From NCBI GenBank assembly GCA_033782935.1, contig JAWQEG010000416.1, positions 1 to 64,000 on the forward strand: DNA of 64,000 nt, in the 5' to 3' direction. Positions 18,505 through 29,551 of the stretch are shown piece by piece (the first letter of the stretch is position 1; the number at the start of each line of letters is the position of its first letter). A model generated the notes under the pieces. It was not told the origin of the DNA. It searched no databases and saw only the letters and a program-made list of their open reading frames with translations. Origin of the DNA: Petrolisthes cinctipes. Its lineage: Eukaryota; Arthropoda; Malacostraca; Decapoda; Porcellanidae. The position numbers and the translations under genes were made by a program.

Positions 18505-21500
18505 TGATTGCCGGCTGGATGTCATCTCCTGGAATGTATGTGGTATCACCAGTTATGCTAAGCTCACTCAACTCAAGGCCTATGTATTTCGTCATCATCC
18601 CAGTGTTATTTTTCTCCAGGAAGCATTTCCAGGACGGCCGCTCGCTGCTGGGCAAGCTCCTCCCCTCTCAGGTTATGTGCCATATGTTCATCTGGTAAGG
18701 AATGGTCTCCTGACTTACATACATAGCTCCTTGCCACATCGCCTTCTCCATACCTCCACTGATCCTGACATGACCTTTCAGCTATTTGAGGTTCTACCTG
18801 GGAATGGAGTACTCAAACTATGTAATGTCTATTCTGCCCCAGCTAGACTCACTCTTGAGGCTCTTCCTTCTCCAACAGTGCGTGGTATGGTGTATATGGG
18901 AGATTTTAATGCTCGGCATTCTGATTTGGGTGATGGTACTGGCTCTATTAATCGTAATGGAGTTCGTCTCCTTTCATACATCCGCAAGCATCATCTGACA
19001 CACTGGGACACTGGCGGTGCCACTCATTGCCGGGGAGGTACTCTGGATTACATCCTCTCGTTTGGCCTGATATCATCTCAGGTCCAGTGCTTCTCCGTGC
19101 CAGACTTATTCTCTGATCACATTGCTCTTCGGTTTCATTATTCTCTAACTGCTGGGTCAGGTGCTTCAGCCACTCGTTTGCGTATTGCTGTGCCCCCTAA
19201 ATATTGCCCGACTTACATCTTATTTATGGCCCATGTATTCCCTACATTTGACATATCATCAGCTGAACAGTTGTACTCTGATCTTGTATCTGCTACTCAT
19301 GACTTTTATAGGCTATACGTCTCCCGGCCACACCTCCAGCATCGCCATACTGCCCACTCCTGGACACTGGATGCACGTATACAGGAGGCAAAGGAGGAGG
19401 CTCAACGTGATGGCCTATTGTTTCAAGCCAACCCAACCCCTGTACTACTCCATCGTTACCAGATGTCTAGGGACGCTTTAGTTGCCCTGCAGGATTGTGC
19501 TCACACTGAGTCTTGGCAGCAGTTCACGGACAGCATCAACCAGCAAACAAGTGTGGCTTCTATGTGGCATCTCATCCGTCGGGTTGTTAAAAAGACGCCG
19601 GCCACTGCTCGTCATCACACTCCTGCCGAATATGCCAAACAACTTGTCGATGCCTGGTCAGAACAATCTACCCCAGCCAGTCTACCCATCCACATACAAG
19701 ATGCACTCGCTTCCCGTGCTGCTGTCCATCGGCTACGTCTAATGTCTGCTCTGTTACAAGATGATGACAATGATGCAGAGGAGATAACTGAGGAGGAGTT
19801 GCGCAGTGCTCTCATTCGAGGTAGAGCTTCTTCCCCTGGTGATGATGGTATTACTTATGCTGTGCTGCGCCTACTTCAACAAGTTCTTGGGAACCCTCTA
19901 CTTCGACTGTACAATCTTTGTCTTCGTGACGGTTGTGTACCACGAGCCTGGACCAGCAGCACAATAATACCCATCCCTAAGCCCGGCACTGCGAAGTTCA
20001 GGCCTATTTCCCTTACTTCCTGTTTCTGTAAGGTTATGGAGAGAATCTTACTCAATCGTCTCATGTACAGACTGCAGGATTGCCTTTCTCCATGGCTGTT
20101 TGGTTTCCTTCCCCAGTGGAGCACACATCACTGCCTAGTCGACCTGTACTCTCGCCTTTCCAGGGACAGTGTGGTGGCCTTCATTGACCTTCGAAGTGCC
20201 TTCGATGTTGCTAATAGAGACGTCATTTTGGATCAACTGGTTGACTTTGGGATAAAGGGTAATCTACTACGGTGGATTCGGGGCTACCTGAGTAACAGGA
20301 CCTCCCGTGTGTTTTTCAGTGGTGCACTCAGTCCTTTGCGCAGTTTTCATCTTGGTACGCCTCAAGGTGGTGTTCTCAGCCCATTGTTATTTAATATTCT
20401 GATGCATCGGTTGCTCACTTCTCTCCCTGATATTCCTGGAGCTACAATTACGTGCTATGCTGATGATATCTGTGTTCATTCTACCTCACCAAGGGATCTC
20501 CAGCGGTTTCTTGACTCCTTCTCTGTGGCCTCCTCTCACTGTGGCATTATTGTCTCCCCAGAGCAGAATATTCACCTGCCGCCTTCCTCAAGCTCAGCCA
20601 GTGTTCACCATTGGAGGGACTGTCATTCCCATGTGTTCCCAGTACTGCTACCTGGGTGCGCCAGTCAATATTTGGCCGATTGTCCCTGCCAGACCTCAAG
20701 ATCATCCCATTGTCCAGGACTTATTGGGTCGTCTCCAGCGCCGACTTACACCACTTCAATGGCTATCTAACAACTCCTCGGGCATCTCCATCCCAGTAGC
20801 CAGGACCATCTATATTGCTTTTATCCGTTCAGTTGTTGATTACCTTTCCCAAGCTTTGATTCAACTTCCTAGGGCTACTCTGGAAACTTTAGAAAAATTT
20901 CAAAATAGAGCAATGAGAATTATTCTCGGCTGTCCAATGTCGACCAGGATAGTGAACATGCAGCGTGAGTTGCGTCTTCCCCCATTAGTGGAGAGAATTT
21001 ATTCTAATGTTACTTGCTTCACTGTCAAGTGCCTCCATTTCCCACATCTTTCACCCCATTACTCTCAGTTAGTCAGGACTTCTCTTAGACCAAACTACCC
21101 GGTCCCTCCCATACTGCCTGCTGGACGTACTCTTATAAGGTCTGTTTCCTCTGTGCTCCGTGGTCTTAATATAGATATAATGGTTGCAGACGTCCCCCCA
21201 GGGCCCCCTCTATGGATGCTACCAACACCTGATGTGAGCTTTACACCTACTTCCAAGTCGGAGCTGCCTTCTCTACAGCGGCAGTTGGCTCTGGAATACA
21301 TAGAAACAGTGACTTCCTCCATCACAGATCCATACTGCCTCTACACTGATGGCTCATTGCAGGTGGATGGTGCAGCAGGTTGTGCTGTTTTCTCGCCTGA
21401 CCTGGAGTCACCTCCAGGGGGCTGGGTTGGCCGTCGTCTCTGTAACCACTCTAGCTCAACATTGTGTGAACTGTATGCCATTCTGGATGCTGTTAGTCTT

Positions 21501-22180
21501 GTTTGTCAACGTGGAGTGAATGCTGCCATTTATTGTGACTCCAAACCGGCCCTTCATTCCCTCTTTAGTGTTCAGCCCACACACTCTACTGTTATTCAGC
21601 AGATTTTATCGTTTTGGCCTTATTGCATCACCGTAACTTGACTGTCAAATTTTTATGGGTGCCATCCCATGTAGGTTTACTTCACAATGGTACAGTTGAC
21701 AGACTCGCAAAGGAAGCCTGCCATCTGCCTCCTCGTGGTGCTGGACGTCCTCTCTCCCTGACATGTTACCTCTCTAAAGTCCGCTCCGCCGCTCTCCTCC
21801 CTGTACGGCGACGCAGGGATGCAGAGAGGCCCTTCAGCATCTCCATCACACATTATGAGTCTGTCTGCCATCACAAATATTCCTACCGTCGTCGAGGCCT
21901 CATGGTTCGGAGGCACAATGTGGTCTCTGCTCGTTTGAGGCTTGGCTACCGGCCACCGTGGCAGGTTGCTGGGATGCAGGGTGAGCCTCCCTTCACTGAG
22001 TGTCGCTTGTGTCGAGCGCCTCGTGCTAACACTATAGAGCACTATTGCCTAGCCTGCCCCACTGTCCGACACTTGCTGCCCCAGGGCCTGCCACTTGATG
22101 TGGTTTGTCGACACCTGCTGAACCATCAGGTTCTGGAGGAACTTCTGATGCGCCACCCTCGTTTTGGTGGATTTAAGTAG
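18503..22180 (+). pseudogene. I-like LINE ORF2: endonuclease, reverse transcriptase, RNase H; two frameshifts
   Basis: The APE-type endonuclease begins 'DVISWNVCGI' and shows 'GDFNARHSDLG', 'TLDYIL' and 'SDHIAL'. The RT shows 'AKFRPISLTSCFCKVMERI', 'AFIDLRSAFD', 'GTPQGGVLSPLLFN' and an intact 'CYADDI' (about 20453-20470). The RNase H shows 'CLYTDGSL' (about 21328), 'ELYAI', 'CDSKPALHS' and 'WVPSHVG'. A cysteine-rich tail 'CRLCRAPRANTIEHYCLAC' follows. A 5-bp deletion near 20563 and a probable 1-base deletion near 21613 shift the frame. No obvious ATG lies at the start, so translation probably depended on the ORF1 stop region. The protein would be about 1220 residues. Confidence 0.9.
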
Positions 22181-22310
22181 GTCATGATGTGAGTGTGTGT
22201 GCGCATGTGTGTGTGCTTGTGTGTGTATGTGGTCATTGGGTTCTCGTGAGTCCCGCTTACCCTTGTGTACTGTTGTCTGCCTATTGACTGACGCTACGGC
22301 GCAATGAATT

Positions 22311-22335
22311 AAAAAAAAAAAAAAAAAAAAAAAAA
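22311..22335 (+). repeat. Poly(A) tail of the I-like LINE
   Basis: A run of about 25 A residues directly before the right target-site duplication. Confidence 0.95.
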
Positions 22336-22345
22336 CTCTCAGACT
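22336..22345 (+). repeat. Target-site duplication, right copy (CTCTCAGACT)
   Basis: Identical to 16719-16728. The gypsy-like protease frame resumes directly after it. Confidence 0.93.
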
Positions 22346-22930
22346 TCATACCTTGTGGCCCATATTTATCTTAAGTGTTCCCTTGTCGCCTCGTGTGTCA
22401 AAGTGGCAGTACAGGAAGGAAACCTGTCTGTTGAAGGAATTCATTTATTGCTTGGTAATGACATAGCAGGTAAACTTGTGGTACCTAATGTTCTAACTGT
22501 AGAAAAGTCTTTACCTGTATTCCCTTCTGAACCTTCTGATGTTTTTCCCTCCTACGTGTTGACTTGTTCACAGGTCCAACAAGCCTCTCAGAAGCAATGT
22601 CAGTCTCCGTAAACTTTACATGCCTCCTTTTGATATTATCTCTAAAGTAGATTTGATACAGGTACAGGAAACTGACCTTTCTTTAGCTGCGGGGCGACAT
22701 GTTGCTCTAGACAAGGAGGATGTAAACACCCTACCTGCCTTCTATTATGATCAAGGTGTACTCATGAGTGCATACCAGCCTCTAACTCTATCAGCCAATT
22801 ATTATTGGTCAGAAACCCATCAGATTGTGTTACCTAGTTCAGTACACTCAGATGTATTAAGGCTAGCTCATGACGGTTACAGTGCACATCTTGGGTTTCG
22901 TAAAACTTACTATAAACTTACTAAAATCGC
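22346..22930 (+). pseudogene. Gypsy-like protease 3' half and integrase-type HHCC start
   Basis: Just after the LINE, 'SVEGIHLLLGNDIAGKLVV' is the C-terminal half of a retropepsin (LLLGND motif). After a stop near 22612 the frame resumes with 'SKVDLIQVQETDLSL' and then 'LPSSVHSDVLRLAHDGYSAH' and 'LGFRKTYYKL', which carries the two His and following spacing of an integrase HHCC domain. The sequence leaves the family near 22930, before the two Cys. In this element the integrase N-terminus follows the protease with no RT in between. Confidence 0.7.
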
Positions 22931-23056
22931 GCGCCAAATGTACCGCTCGAACAGAAGTTAGAACTGAAATTTTCCGTTACCCAATGCCTTAGCCAGGCCC
23001 ATGACTGATGTCATGGTTGAATAGTCTGGACATGACACCCATATGCATGACACCAT
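22931..23056. other. Unassigned spacer before the 5' LTR
   Basis: 126 bp with no homology I can see to either neighbour, including a near-duplicate 'catgacaccc...catgacacc'. It is probably a rearranged junction between the gypsy-like element and the errantivirus-like element. Confidence 0.5.
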
Positions 23057-23782
23057 TGTATCCGCGGCTGATCACGTTCGCGATACATGATACACCTATG
23101 GTGGTGGAACATACCGTTAGGCCAAAGCAGTTCAAGCTAGTTTCATTAGATACAACATCCTTTGAAAAGTGCTGAGTAGCAGCGTGAGGGAATCTTCCAT
23201 GCTGAGCTACTGATTGCTAGATTCACTCTGTAATTATCTATATGTTAATCTCTCTACTATAATCAACTCCATATTGTCATCTCGTATGTAGAGAAAGGGA
23301 CAATATATATTTACTCACTTTATTCTTATATAAACTCATATCTAACTTATTCAGATTTCATATGTAAGCTTAGCATTGTAAATAGCATCATCGACAACCT
23401 GTCATCTGAGAAAGGGTGTTGCAGTGTATACCACGAGCGGGGACTACCAGAGAGAGAAGGCGCATTACAAGCCCTGCCTTGGCTACAACAGGTTCACCTC
23501 CTACCTTATATTAGAGAGACACGAGTTGTCTGTATAACCTGTAACCTATACATAATATATTCAGTAAATAGAGACAAGTCCACGAGTTTACTCTAAACCT
23601 TGAGTAACTAACTTAGTTCCCCAGGAAGACTAGAGTGGTAGTTCAGAGCAACGGTAAGTTGGCTGAAACCAGAGGTCTACATCGGCGTAGTAAGTAATAC
23701 TAGCCCGAGAGAGTAAGTGAGAGTTTCCAGCAGGTGTTTCCGAGAGAAGCTGTTGCTGAGCTTGGACGACTCCACGAGTACA
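23057..23782 (+). repeat. 5' LTR
   Basis: Starts TGTATCCGCG and ends CCACGAGTACA. A TATATAA box at about 23327-23333 marks the likely promoter. The LTR differs from the 3' copy at five positions: two adjacent near the start (GC versus AT at 23067-23068) and one each in 'cattagaTaca', 'gttccCcag' and 'tagccCgag'. That is about 0.7 percent, pointing to a recent insertion. Confidence 0.95.
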
Positions 23783-23785
23783 TAA

Positions 23786-23800
23786 TGGTGGCAGCGGTAA
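23786..23800 (+). other. Primer binding site, tRNA-Leu type
   Basis: TGGTGGCAGCGGT starts three bases after the 5' LTR. It is complementary to the CCA-terminated 3' end of metazoan tRNA-Leu species that end in ACCGCTGCCA. The match weakens after 13 bases. A splice-donor-like G|GTAAGG overlaps its end. Confidence 0.75.
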
Positions 23801-24355
23801 GGGATACGTAACATTCACAGTGTCCTGTATTAATTCTATATTCCAAACAAAATAATTGTGTATGTGGGTGGCGGCTTGGGCGTTTTTCCTCGTTGGTAAC
23901 ACTGACGGAGCGAGAGCGAGCCTGAGCGATACCAGCTGGGGGTTGCCAGCTAATGGTGGCTGCGTAACCTAACCTACTTTAATCAGGCATTTTTCCCTGT
24001 GTGCTTTTCCCAGGGAAAAAGAGGATTTGTCTGTTGTGGGTATCTCATCTGGGAAGGAACAAGGACGGACTTAGGAGGGTGAACCAGAAGAGTGAACGGG
24101 AGCTGTGAGAGGAACGACTGGCCAGCGTTTACTCTGGGGGTGTGTGGCATCTACACATTCCTTTACTACGTGTGCTGAACATCTCTGTAATCTTCAATTT
24201 CTCCATCGGTTAGTTATTTTAATTCTATACACATACACAGTGAACATTAAACACACAAGAGTAACATGTTTTTGAGGTATTTTTATATGCCTATGTATTT
24301 TTTATAATTTTTATTATATGTTGTGGTGAGTGTATAGGAATTATTTCTACAGGAC
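23801..24355 (+). other. Errantivirus-like leader (5' UTR)
   Basis: About 555 bp between the primer binding site and the first gag ATG. No gene is seen. It would hold packaging and splicing signals in a functional element. Confidence 0.6.
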
Positions 24356-26045
24356 ATGTTTAAGAAATTTAGAACGACAAAGACTATAATCCCAGGGGAT
24401 TCATCAGAGGATTCAGACAGTAGTAGCAGTTTTGAGGGGAACTAAACTTTCCACCTACTCCCAATACCACTAATATACATGAGCAGTTAAGGGGACTGAA
24501 TAGTCCAGTGCCAGGGCAGTTAAGAAGTGGATATCAATTTCGTGTAGAGGGAAGTGACGAAATAGAGGAAACATGGGAAAACGTGTTTAAGTTACCGCCA
24601 AAAGGGCGAGGAACGGGTAATAAAAATACTACTGTTGTACAAGCTACAATTCCAATGGCGACTGCAAGCATCAGTGCTGTTGGGGAAGCAGCCCAGGCGA
24701 CAGGGCAGAATGTCACTAACCCTAGTATACAAGGCAATTTGGTGGGTAGCGCCCACGGAAATCAGCCAACGAATATTATGAGAGTGTTTACAGGTGAGGA
24801 TTCAGTACCAAAGTTTGATGGGGATCCAAATAAGAATTATACAATAGAGGAATTTATACGGAGACTTGAGCAGTCTTTCGTGGAGTATAATATTACCGGG
24901 GATAGAGGTAAAATAGGATATGCAGACTCGAGGATTGAAGGGGAGTTTGCAAGGCAGTTATTAAACTGTAGTTGTCTGTTGGGGAGGTCGTCAAGGGAAC
25001 AACAGACGTGGGAGGAGTTTAAAAAAGCATTAATTACAGTGTACCGAAGGTCGGCTCCAGAGGGATGCTCTGCGTGGGCACATAGAACATTCACGGACTT
25101 AGGTTTAAAGGCGTGGATTACACCACTAGAAGTAGCAGTATCAAAGGCGGGTGCTATACGTAAGGATATACAAGATTGAATACAGGACAACAATTGGTCT
25201 AAGGATGTTAATGGGGAACAATGGATGAAGGTAAACGACGCCTGTGAGATGTTTGAATATCTCTTGATGTATATAGGTCTATCAGAGGAGGACCAGAGGA
25301 GAGTCCGGAAAAAAAAGTTGGAGTGAGGTAAGGGAATCTGGCATTTGATTAATGAGTTAAAACAGGAAATCAGAGATCCCTTGGTTGTTAGACCATTTCG
25401 CAACCAAAATGTTACGAAGGTACAGACTTCGGTATTGCAAACGGAAGTAACTGACAGGAGGTCAGAGGGCGAGCCGCAGACAGGCGTAAATGCGGTCGCG
25501 GGGCAAAGGAATACAAGGGGTGGAAATTCATCTGCGAGGTACCAGGTAGAATGTTTCCATTGTCGTAAGTGGGGCCATGTAAAGGCCGACTGTCCTCAAT
25601 TACAGAATAGATCTCAGGGGGATCAATATAGAGGTTCAATGAACAGGGGTCAGGCATACCCTAGAGGCGCAGCCAGGCGGGCGCGTGGAGGACAAGCTAG
25701 AGGACGTGGTAGAGCGTACCACTATGCACATCAGGATAATTATCAACAAGGAGGAGGTTATGTACCTCCCGGACAGAGTAAGCGGTGTGAAATCCATGAA
25801 TGGTCGAATCATATAACGGCAGACTGTGGAGTAATAATACGAGCTATGCATGAGGAAAAATCCCGTATGGAGGTCCGGCGATCAGGGTCGGATGAGGCAT
25901 TACGACACAAGGACGAGAGGAAGAGAATGTCTAGAGATATAGAATTCTCCATAGTGTCAGCAGTCAGTAGAAGTAATCATTTAGCCGTAGGAAATGTAAC
26001 AATAGGGGGAATATTAGAAAACATCATTCTGAGAGGAGTTATGCA
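24356..26045 (+). pseudogene. Errantivirus-like gag (frameshift plus two TGA stops)
   Basis: ATG at 24356 starts an acidic Ser-rich N-terminus ('MFKKFRTTKTIIPGDSSED') that runs into a stop after about 28 codons. One frame over (from about 24440) the gag continues to 26070 with TGA at 25177-25179 and again at 25324-25326. The core 'VPKFDGDPNKNYTIEEFIRR' is the capsid-type gag domain, and 'CFHCRKWGHVKADC' (about 25552-25596) is a CCHC nucleocapsid knuckle followed by an Arg/Gly-rich tail. Both TGA codons could come from TGG Trp codons by one G-to-A change. The protein would form the particle and bind genomic RNA. Confidence 0.82.
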
Positions 26046-29000
26046 TTGCAAGAGCCACAATACCAACTGAGTGGGGTGTCAGGAACTACAGTGGATGTTC
26101 TTGGAGTTGTGAGGTTGCCAGTTCACTTCCGGGGTAGTTCAAGTTTTGCTGCATCATTTTATGTTGTAAGTAAATTTCATCCTACGGCAAGCGGGTTGCT
26201 TGGATTGTCAGCCATGGATGAAAGGGAGATTGAGGTGTACCCAGGGGAGGGTTTAATTGTTCATGGAAATGTACCTTATATGTGTATGGCAACCCCGCAA
26301 CCCAAACACTCAGACAAAGAGGTTAAAACGGTGGGTTATGTAAGGGGCTTTGAAGAGAAGTCAACCCAAAGGGTCAAACAAGATAGACTATGCGACACTG
26401 CTGGGGAGGAAGTCACGCGTTGGACTGTTGTTAATGCTATTGTACCTGATGCACACAGGCTGCAACCGCAGGAAATGATTCAGTTCAAGGTGTGTTTGAA
26501 AGGAGTGAAAGAAGGCGTAGATGTGGTATGCATGTCTGAAACATGTAAGTTGAAAGGGGTGTCGCTAGAGTCTACCTTGACTACAGTAAAGTCAGGGGGC
26601 GAGACTGTGGTGCTGGCTGTAAATAATACAGGAGTAGAGATTGAAGTTAAGCCAGGCAGTCAATTGTGTGATTTTCTCGTATACCATGGTATGGTATTAG
26701 AGCCAAAGCATAACCTACCAGTTGTGAGTGTTGTTGGTTGTATTGGTGCATCTCCTTCGTCAGAATTGAGAAGTCAAGTTAAAACTGGGGGAAACTCAGA
26801 AGGGAAAGAAGAGTTGTTACAGTTACTTCAAGGGTATAGGAAGGCTATAGCTCTTGCAGGGGAACCATTAGGTAGTACAGACCTAACTTCACATGTGATT
26901 AAGTTAAAGCGAGAAGCGCAACCCAGTTACATAAAATCATATAGGCTTCCCCATTCACAAAGACAGATAGTGGACGATACGGTGAAGGATATGTTAAAAC
27001 AGAAGGTTATTGAACCTTCGACCTCTCCTTGGAGTAGTCCCATATTTTTGGTTCCAAAGAAGGATGGAACATTTAGACCTGTTATTGACTATAGGAGAGT
27101 AAATCAGCAGACCGTCCCTGATAAATACCCAATGCCTCACTTGAATGACCTGTTGCAGGCTATAGGTGAGGGAAATAAGGTGTTTTCTACCTTGGATTTG
27201 CTGTCAGGATATTGGCAGGTGCCAGTTCACGAGCAGTCTCGTGACATCACGGCTTTTTCCACTCATCAGGGTCATTATCAGTTTCGCAGGATGCCATTTG
27301 GGCTCTGCAATGCCCCTACGACTTTCCAAAGACTAGTGAACAATGTATTGGCGGGGTTAATTGGGAAAGATGCATTAGTATACCTAGATCACATAATTAT
27401 TTTCTCAAAGGATGTGCCTATGCACTTGGAGAAATTAAGAAAGGTATTGGAACGTTTAGCATCAGCGGGTTTGAAGCTAAAACTTAGTAAGTGTGAATTC
27501 TTGAAACAAAAGATTAAGTATTTGGGGCATGAAGTAGACGAGTCAGGTATACATGTGAATCAGGATAAGATAAAGGCTATCTTAAAGTTTCCAACACCGA
27601 CCAAGGCAGATCATGTACGATCTTTTCTGGGACTAGCGGGTTTCTACAGGAGTTTTGTGTATCAGTTTTCTAGCAAGGCAGCACCTTTGATTAAACTGTT
27701 GAAGCAGACAAATAAGTTTGAATGGGGTCAACCACAAGAAGAGGCAGTTAGTATATTAAAGGAGGCTCTGACGCAACCACCTGTTTTGGCTTTCCCAGAT
27801 TTCAAGAAACCTTTTATTTTACATACAGATGCATCGGGGGTTGGACTTGGGGCAGTATTGGCACAAGAAGATGAGGGGGGAAAGTTAAAACCCATTGGCT
27901 ACGCAAGTAAGGCGTTAAATGATACAGAGAAAAAATATAGTGTTACACATCAGGAGGCATATGCCATAGTGTGGGCCTTGAAACATTTTCATCCTATTAT
28001 TTTTGGTTACTCTATTACAGTTTGTACTGATCATCGCCCATGTCTCGAGTTGTTCAAGGGGAAGAATATGACCGGGAAGTTAGCACGATGGCACTTGACT
28101 ATTCTGGAGTTCAGTCCTACTTTCAATTTTGTACCTGGTAAGATTAATGTAGTTGCAGATGCATTAAGTCGACAGACTGTGAACTCTGTAACCACATTGA
28201 GTACAATATCCCCACAGAAGTTAAAGACAAAGCAGAGGGAAGATACTATGTGGAAGAGGGTAATTTATGGTCTAGAGTCAGGGGAAGAGGTAGAAGTTCC
28301 AGGTCTACCGCTAAGAACAACAGAGTTTATCCTGAGGGATAATATTATTCATAAGGTAACTGTAGTTAAAGGGGAAGAAACATACAGAATAGTAGTGCCA
28401 GGGTCTCTGATAGAAACAGTATTAAGGCTTCTTCATGATGCACCACAAGCAGGTCATAAAGGGAGGAACGCTTGTCTAGAAGAAGCTAGGTCGAGGTATT
28501 TCTGGTTGAAAATGCATAAGGACATAGAAAACCATATAAAGAAATGTGTATCGTGTGCGAGGAACAAAGGAACTACGGGACCACTCGCTCCTCTGCAAAC
28601 ATTTCCAAGTCCTGCTAAACCTTGGGATGTGGTAGCCATAGATGTGTTACAGCTACCTACAAGTTATCAGGGATCAATGTATTTGTTGACTTGTGTGGAT
28701 CACTTCAGTAGGTTTGTTGTGTTAGCTCCTCTACAAGATAAATCAGCTTGGTCCATTGCACATGCATTAGTAAACTTATTGTTTTGTACATACACTATAC
28801 CCCGTGTGCTGTTGTCAGACAATGGGACAGAATTTAGAAATAGTGTCCTAGAAGAAATCTGCAAGCTCTACAATATTAAGCAGGTGTTCACGGTTGCATA
28901 CCATCCTCAAAGTAATGGTATGGTGGAGAGAGTAAATAGGAAGATTTTGGAGGTACTTAGACATCTGGCAGGTTCATTTCAAGCAGGCTGGGAAGATTGG

Positions 29001-29522
29001 TTATGCCAGGTAACCGTATGTATAAATAGTTCCATACATTCCTCACTGGGAAAGACACCACATTATATTATATATGGTGAGGATAAGGTCCTACTATATG
29101 ATATATTGGTTGGAAGACCAGGCCCAGTGTATAAGGTAGACGACTATGTGAGTGTCCAGGGACACGCTTTTGCAACTATTCACCATGAAGTAAGAAAGCA
29201 TATGGAAGCCTCACGGGCAGAACATATTGCAAGGCAACATAAGTTTGCAAAGAAAGTAGAAATTGAGGAAGGAGATGTGGTGATGGTGAAGACTCCAGAG
29301 AGACAGAGCAAACTATCTCCGAAATTCAAGGGTCCCTACATTGTAAAAAGGGTATTGGGAAATAAATTAATAGTTCAGGATAATATAACAGACAAGGATC
29401 AACAGGTACATGTGGATAGAATAAAGAAGGTTTCAAAGGAAACGATCCAAGTGGGAAAAGAAACAGAGTCTGAACCTGAGCAAAGAATGCAATTGAGATC
29501 AGGGAAATATCTGGCAAAATAA
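26043..29522 (+). pseudogene. Errantivirus-like pol: protease remnant, RT, RNase H, integrase
   Basis: A long open frame ends at 29522. The N-terminus carries the back half of a protease ('YVVSKFHPTASGLLGLSAMD'), but no D-[ST]-G triad lies at the gag-pol frame junction. RT motifs are 'FRPVIDYRRVNQQTVPDKYP', 'FSTLDLLSGYWQV' and 'RMPFGLCNAPTTFQR'; the catalytic YLDD reads Y-L-D-H (CAC at 27390-27392). RNase H: 'LHTDASGVGLGAVL' and 'VVADALSR'. Integrase: HHCC ('HDAPQAGH...CVSCA') and a D,D-35-E core (Asp codons at 28641 and 28818, Glu at 28926). A GPY/F-like tail ('KFKGPYIVKRV') follows. The frame is intact, but RT and protease are predicted inactive. Confidence 0.92.
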
Positions 29523-29528
29523 TCTAAT

Positions 29529-29551
29529 GTTGATTTTGTTCGCAGACAATC
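29529..29551 (+). promoter_or_regulatory. Candidate splice acceptor for env mRNA
   Basis: A branch-like 'tctaatg' followed by a T-rich stretch and 'cgcAG' ending at 29545, six bases before the env ATG. Errantivirus env is expressed from a spliced mRNA, and this site is where its acceptor should be. Confidence 0.55.

Larger units (their letters stand above)
16729..22335 (+). mobile_element. Full-length I-like LINE with ORF1, ORF2 (EN, RT, RNase H) and poly(A)
   Basis: The 5.6 kb element is bounded by a 10-bp target-site duplication (16719-16728 and 22336-22345) and ends in about 25 A residues. The 5' UTR is GT-rich (16729-17025). ORF1 is gag-like with CCHC knuckles; ORF2 has endonuclease, RT and RNase H, which places it in the I/R1/LOA-type assemblage. 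One nonsense codon in ORF1 and two small deletions in ORF2 disable this copy. Related pieces lie at 10062-10509 and 15104-15352. Confidence 0.93.
15353..22930 (+). mobile_element. Decayed gypsy-like LTR element (gag, protease, HHCC), interrupted by a LINE
   Basis: Coding remnants run from about 15400 to 16728 and resume at 22346 after the inserted I-like LINE. Order: SCAN-like gag, CCHC knuckle, aspartic protease, then a region with integrase HHCC features. No LTR was recognised, and the sequence breaks off near 22930. The placement of the integrase N-terminal motif directly after the protease, with no RT between, resembles the Gmr1-like gypsy arrangement; that assignment is inference. Confidence 0.65.
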
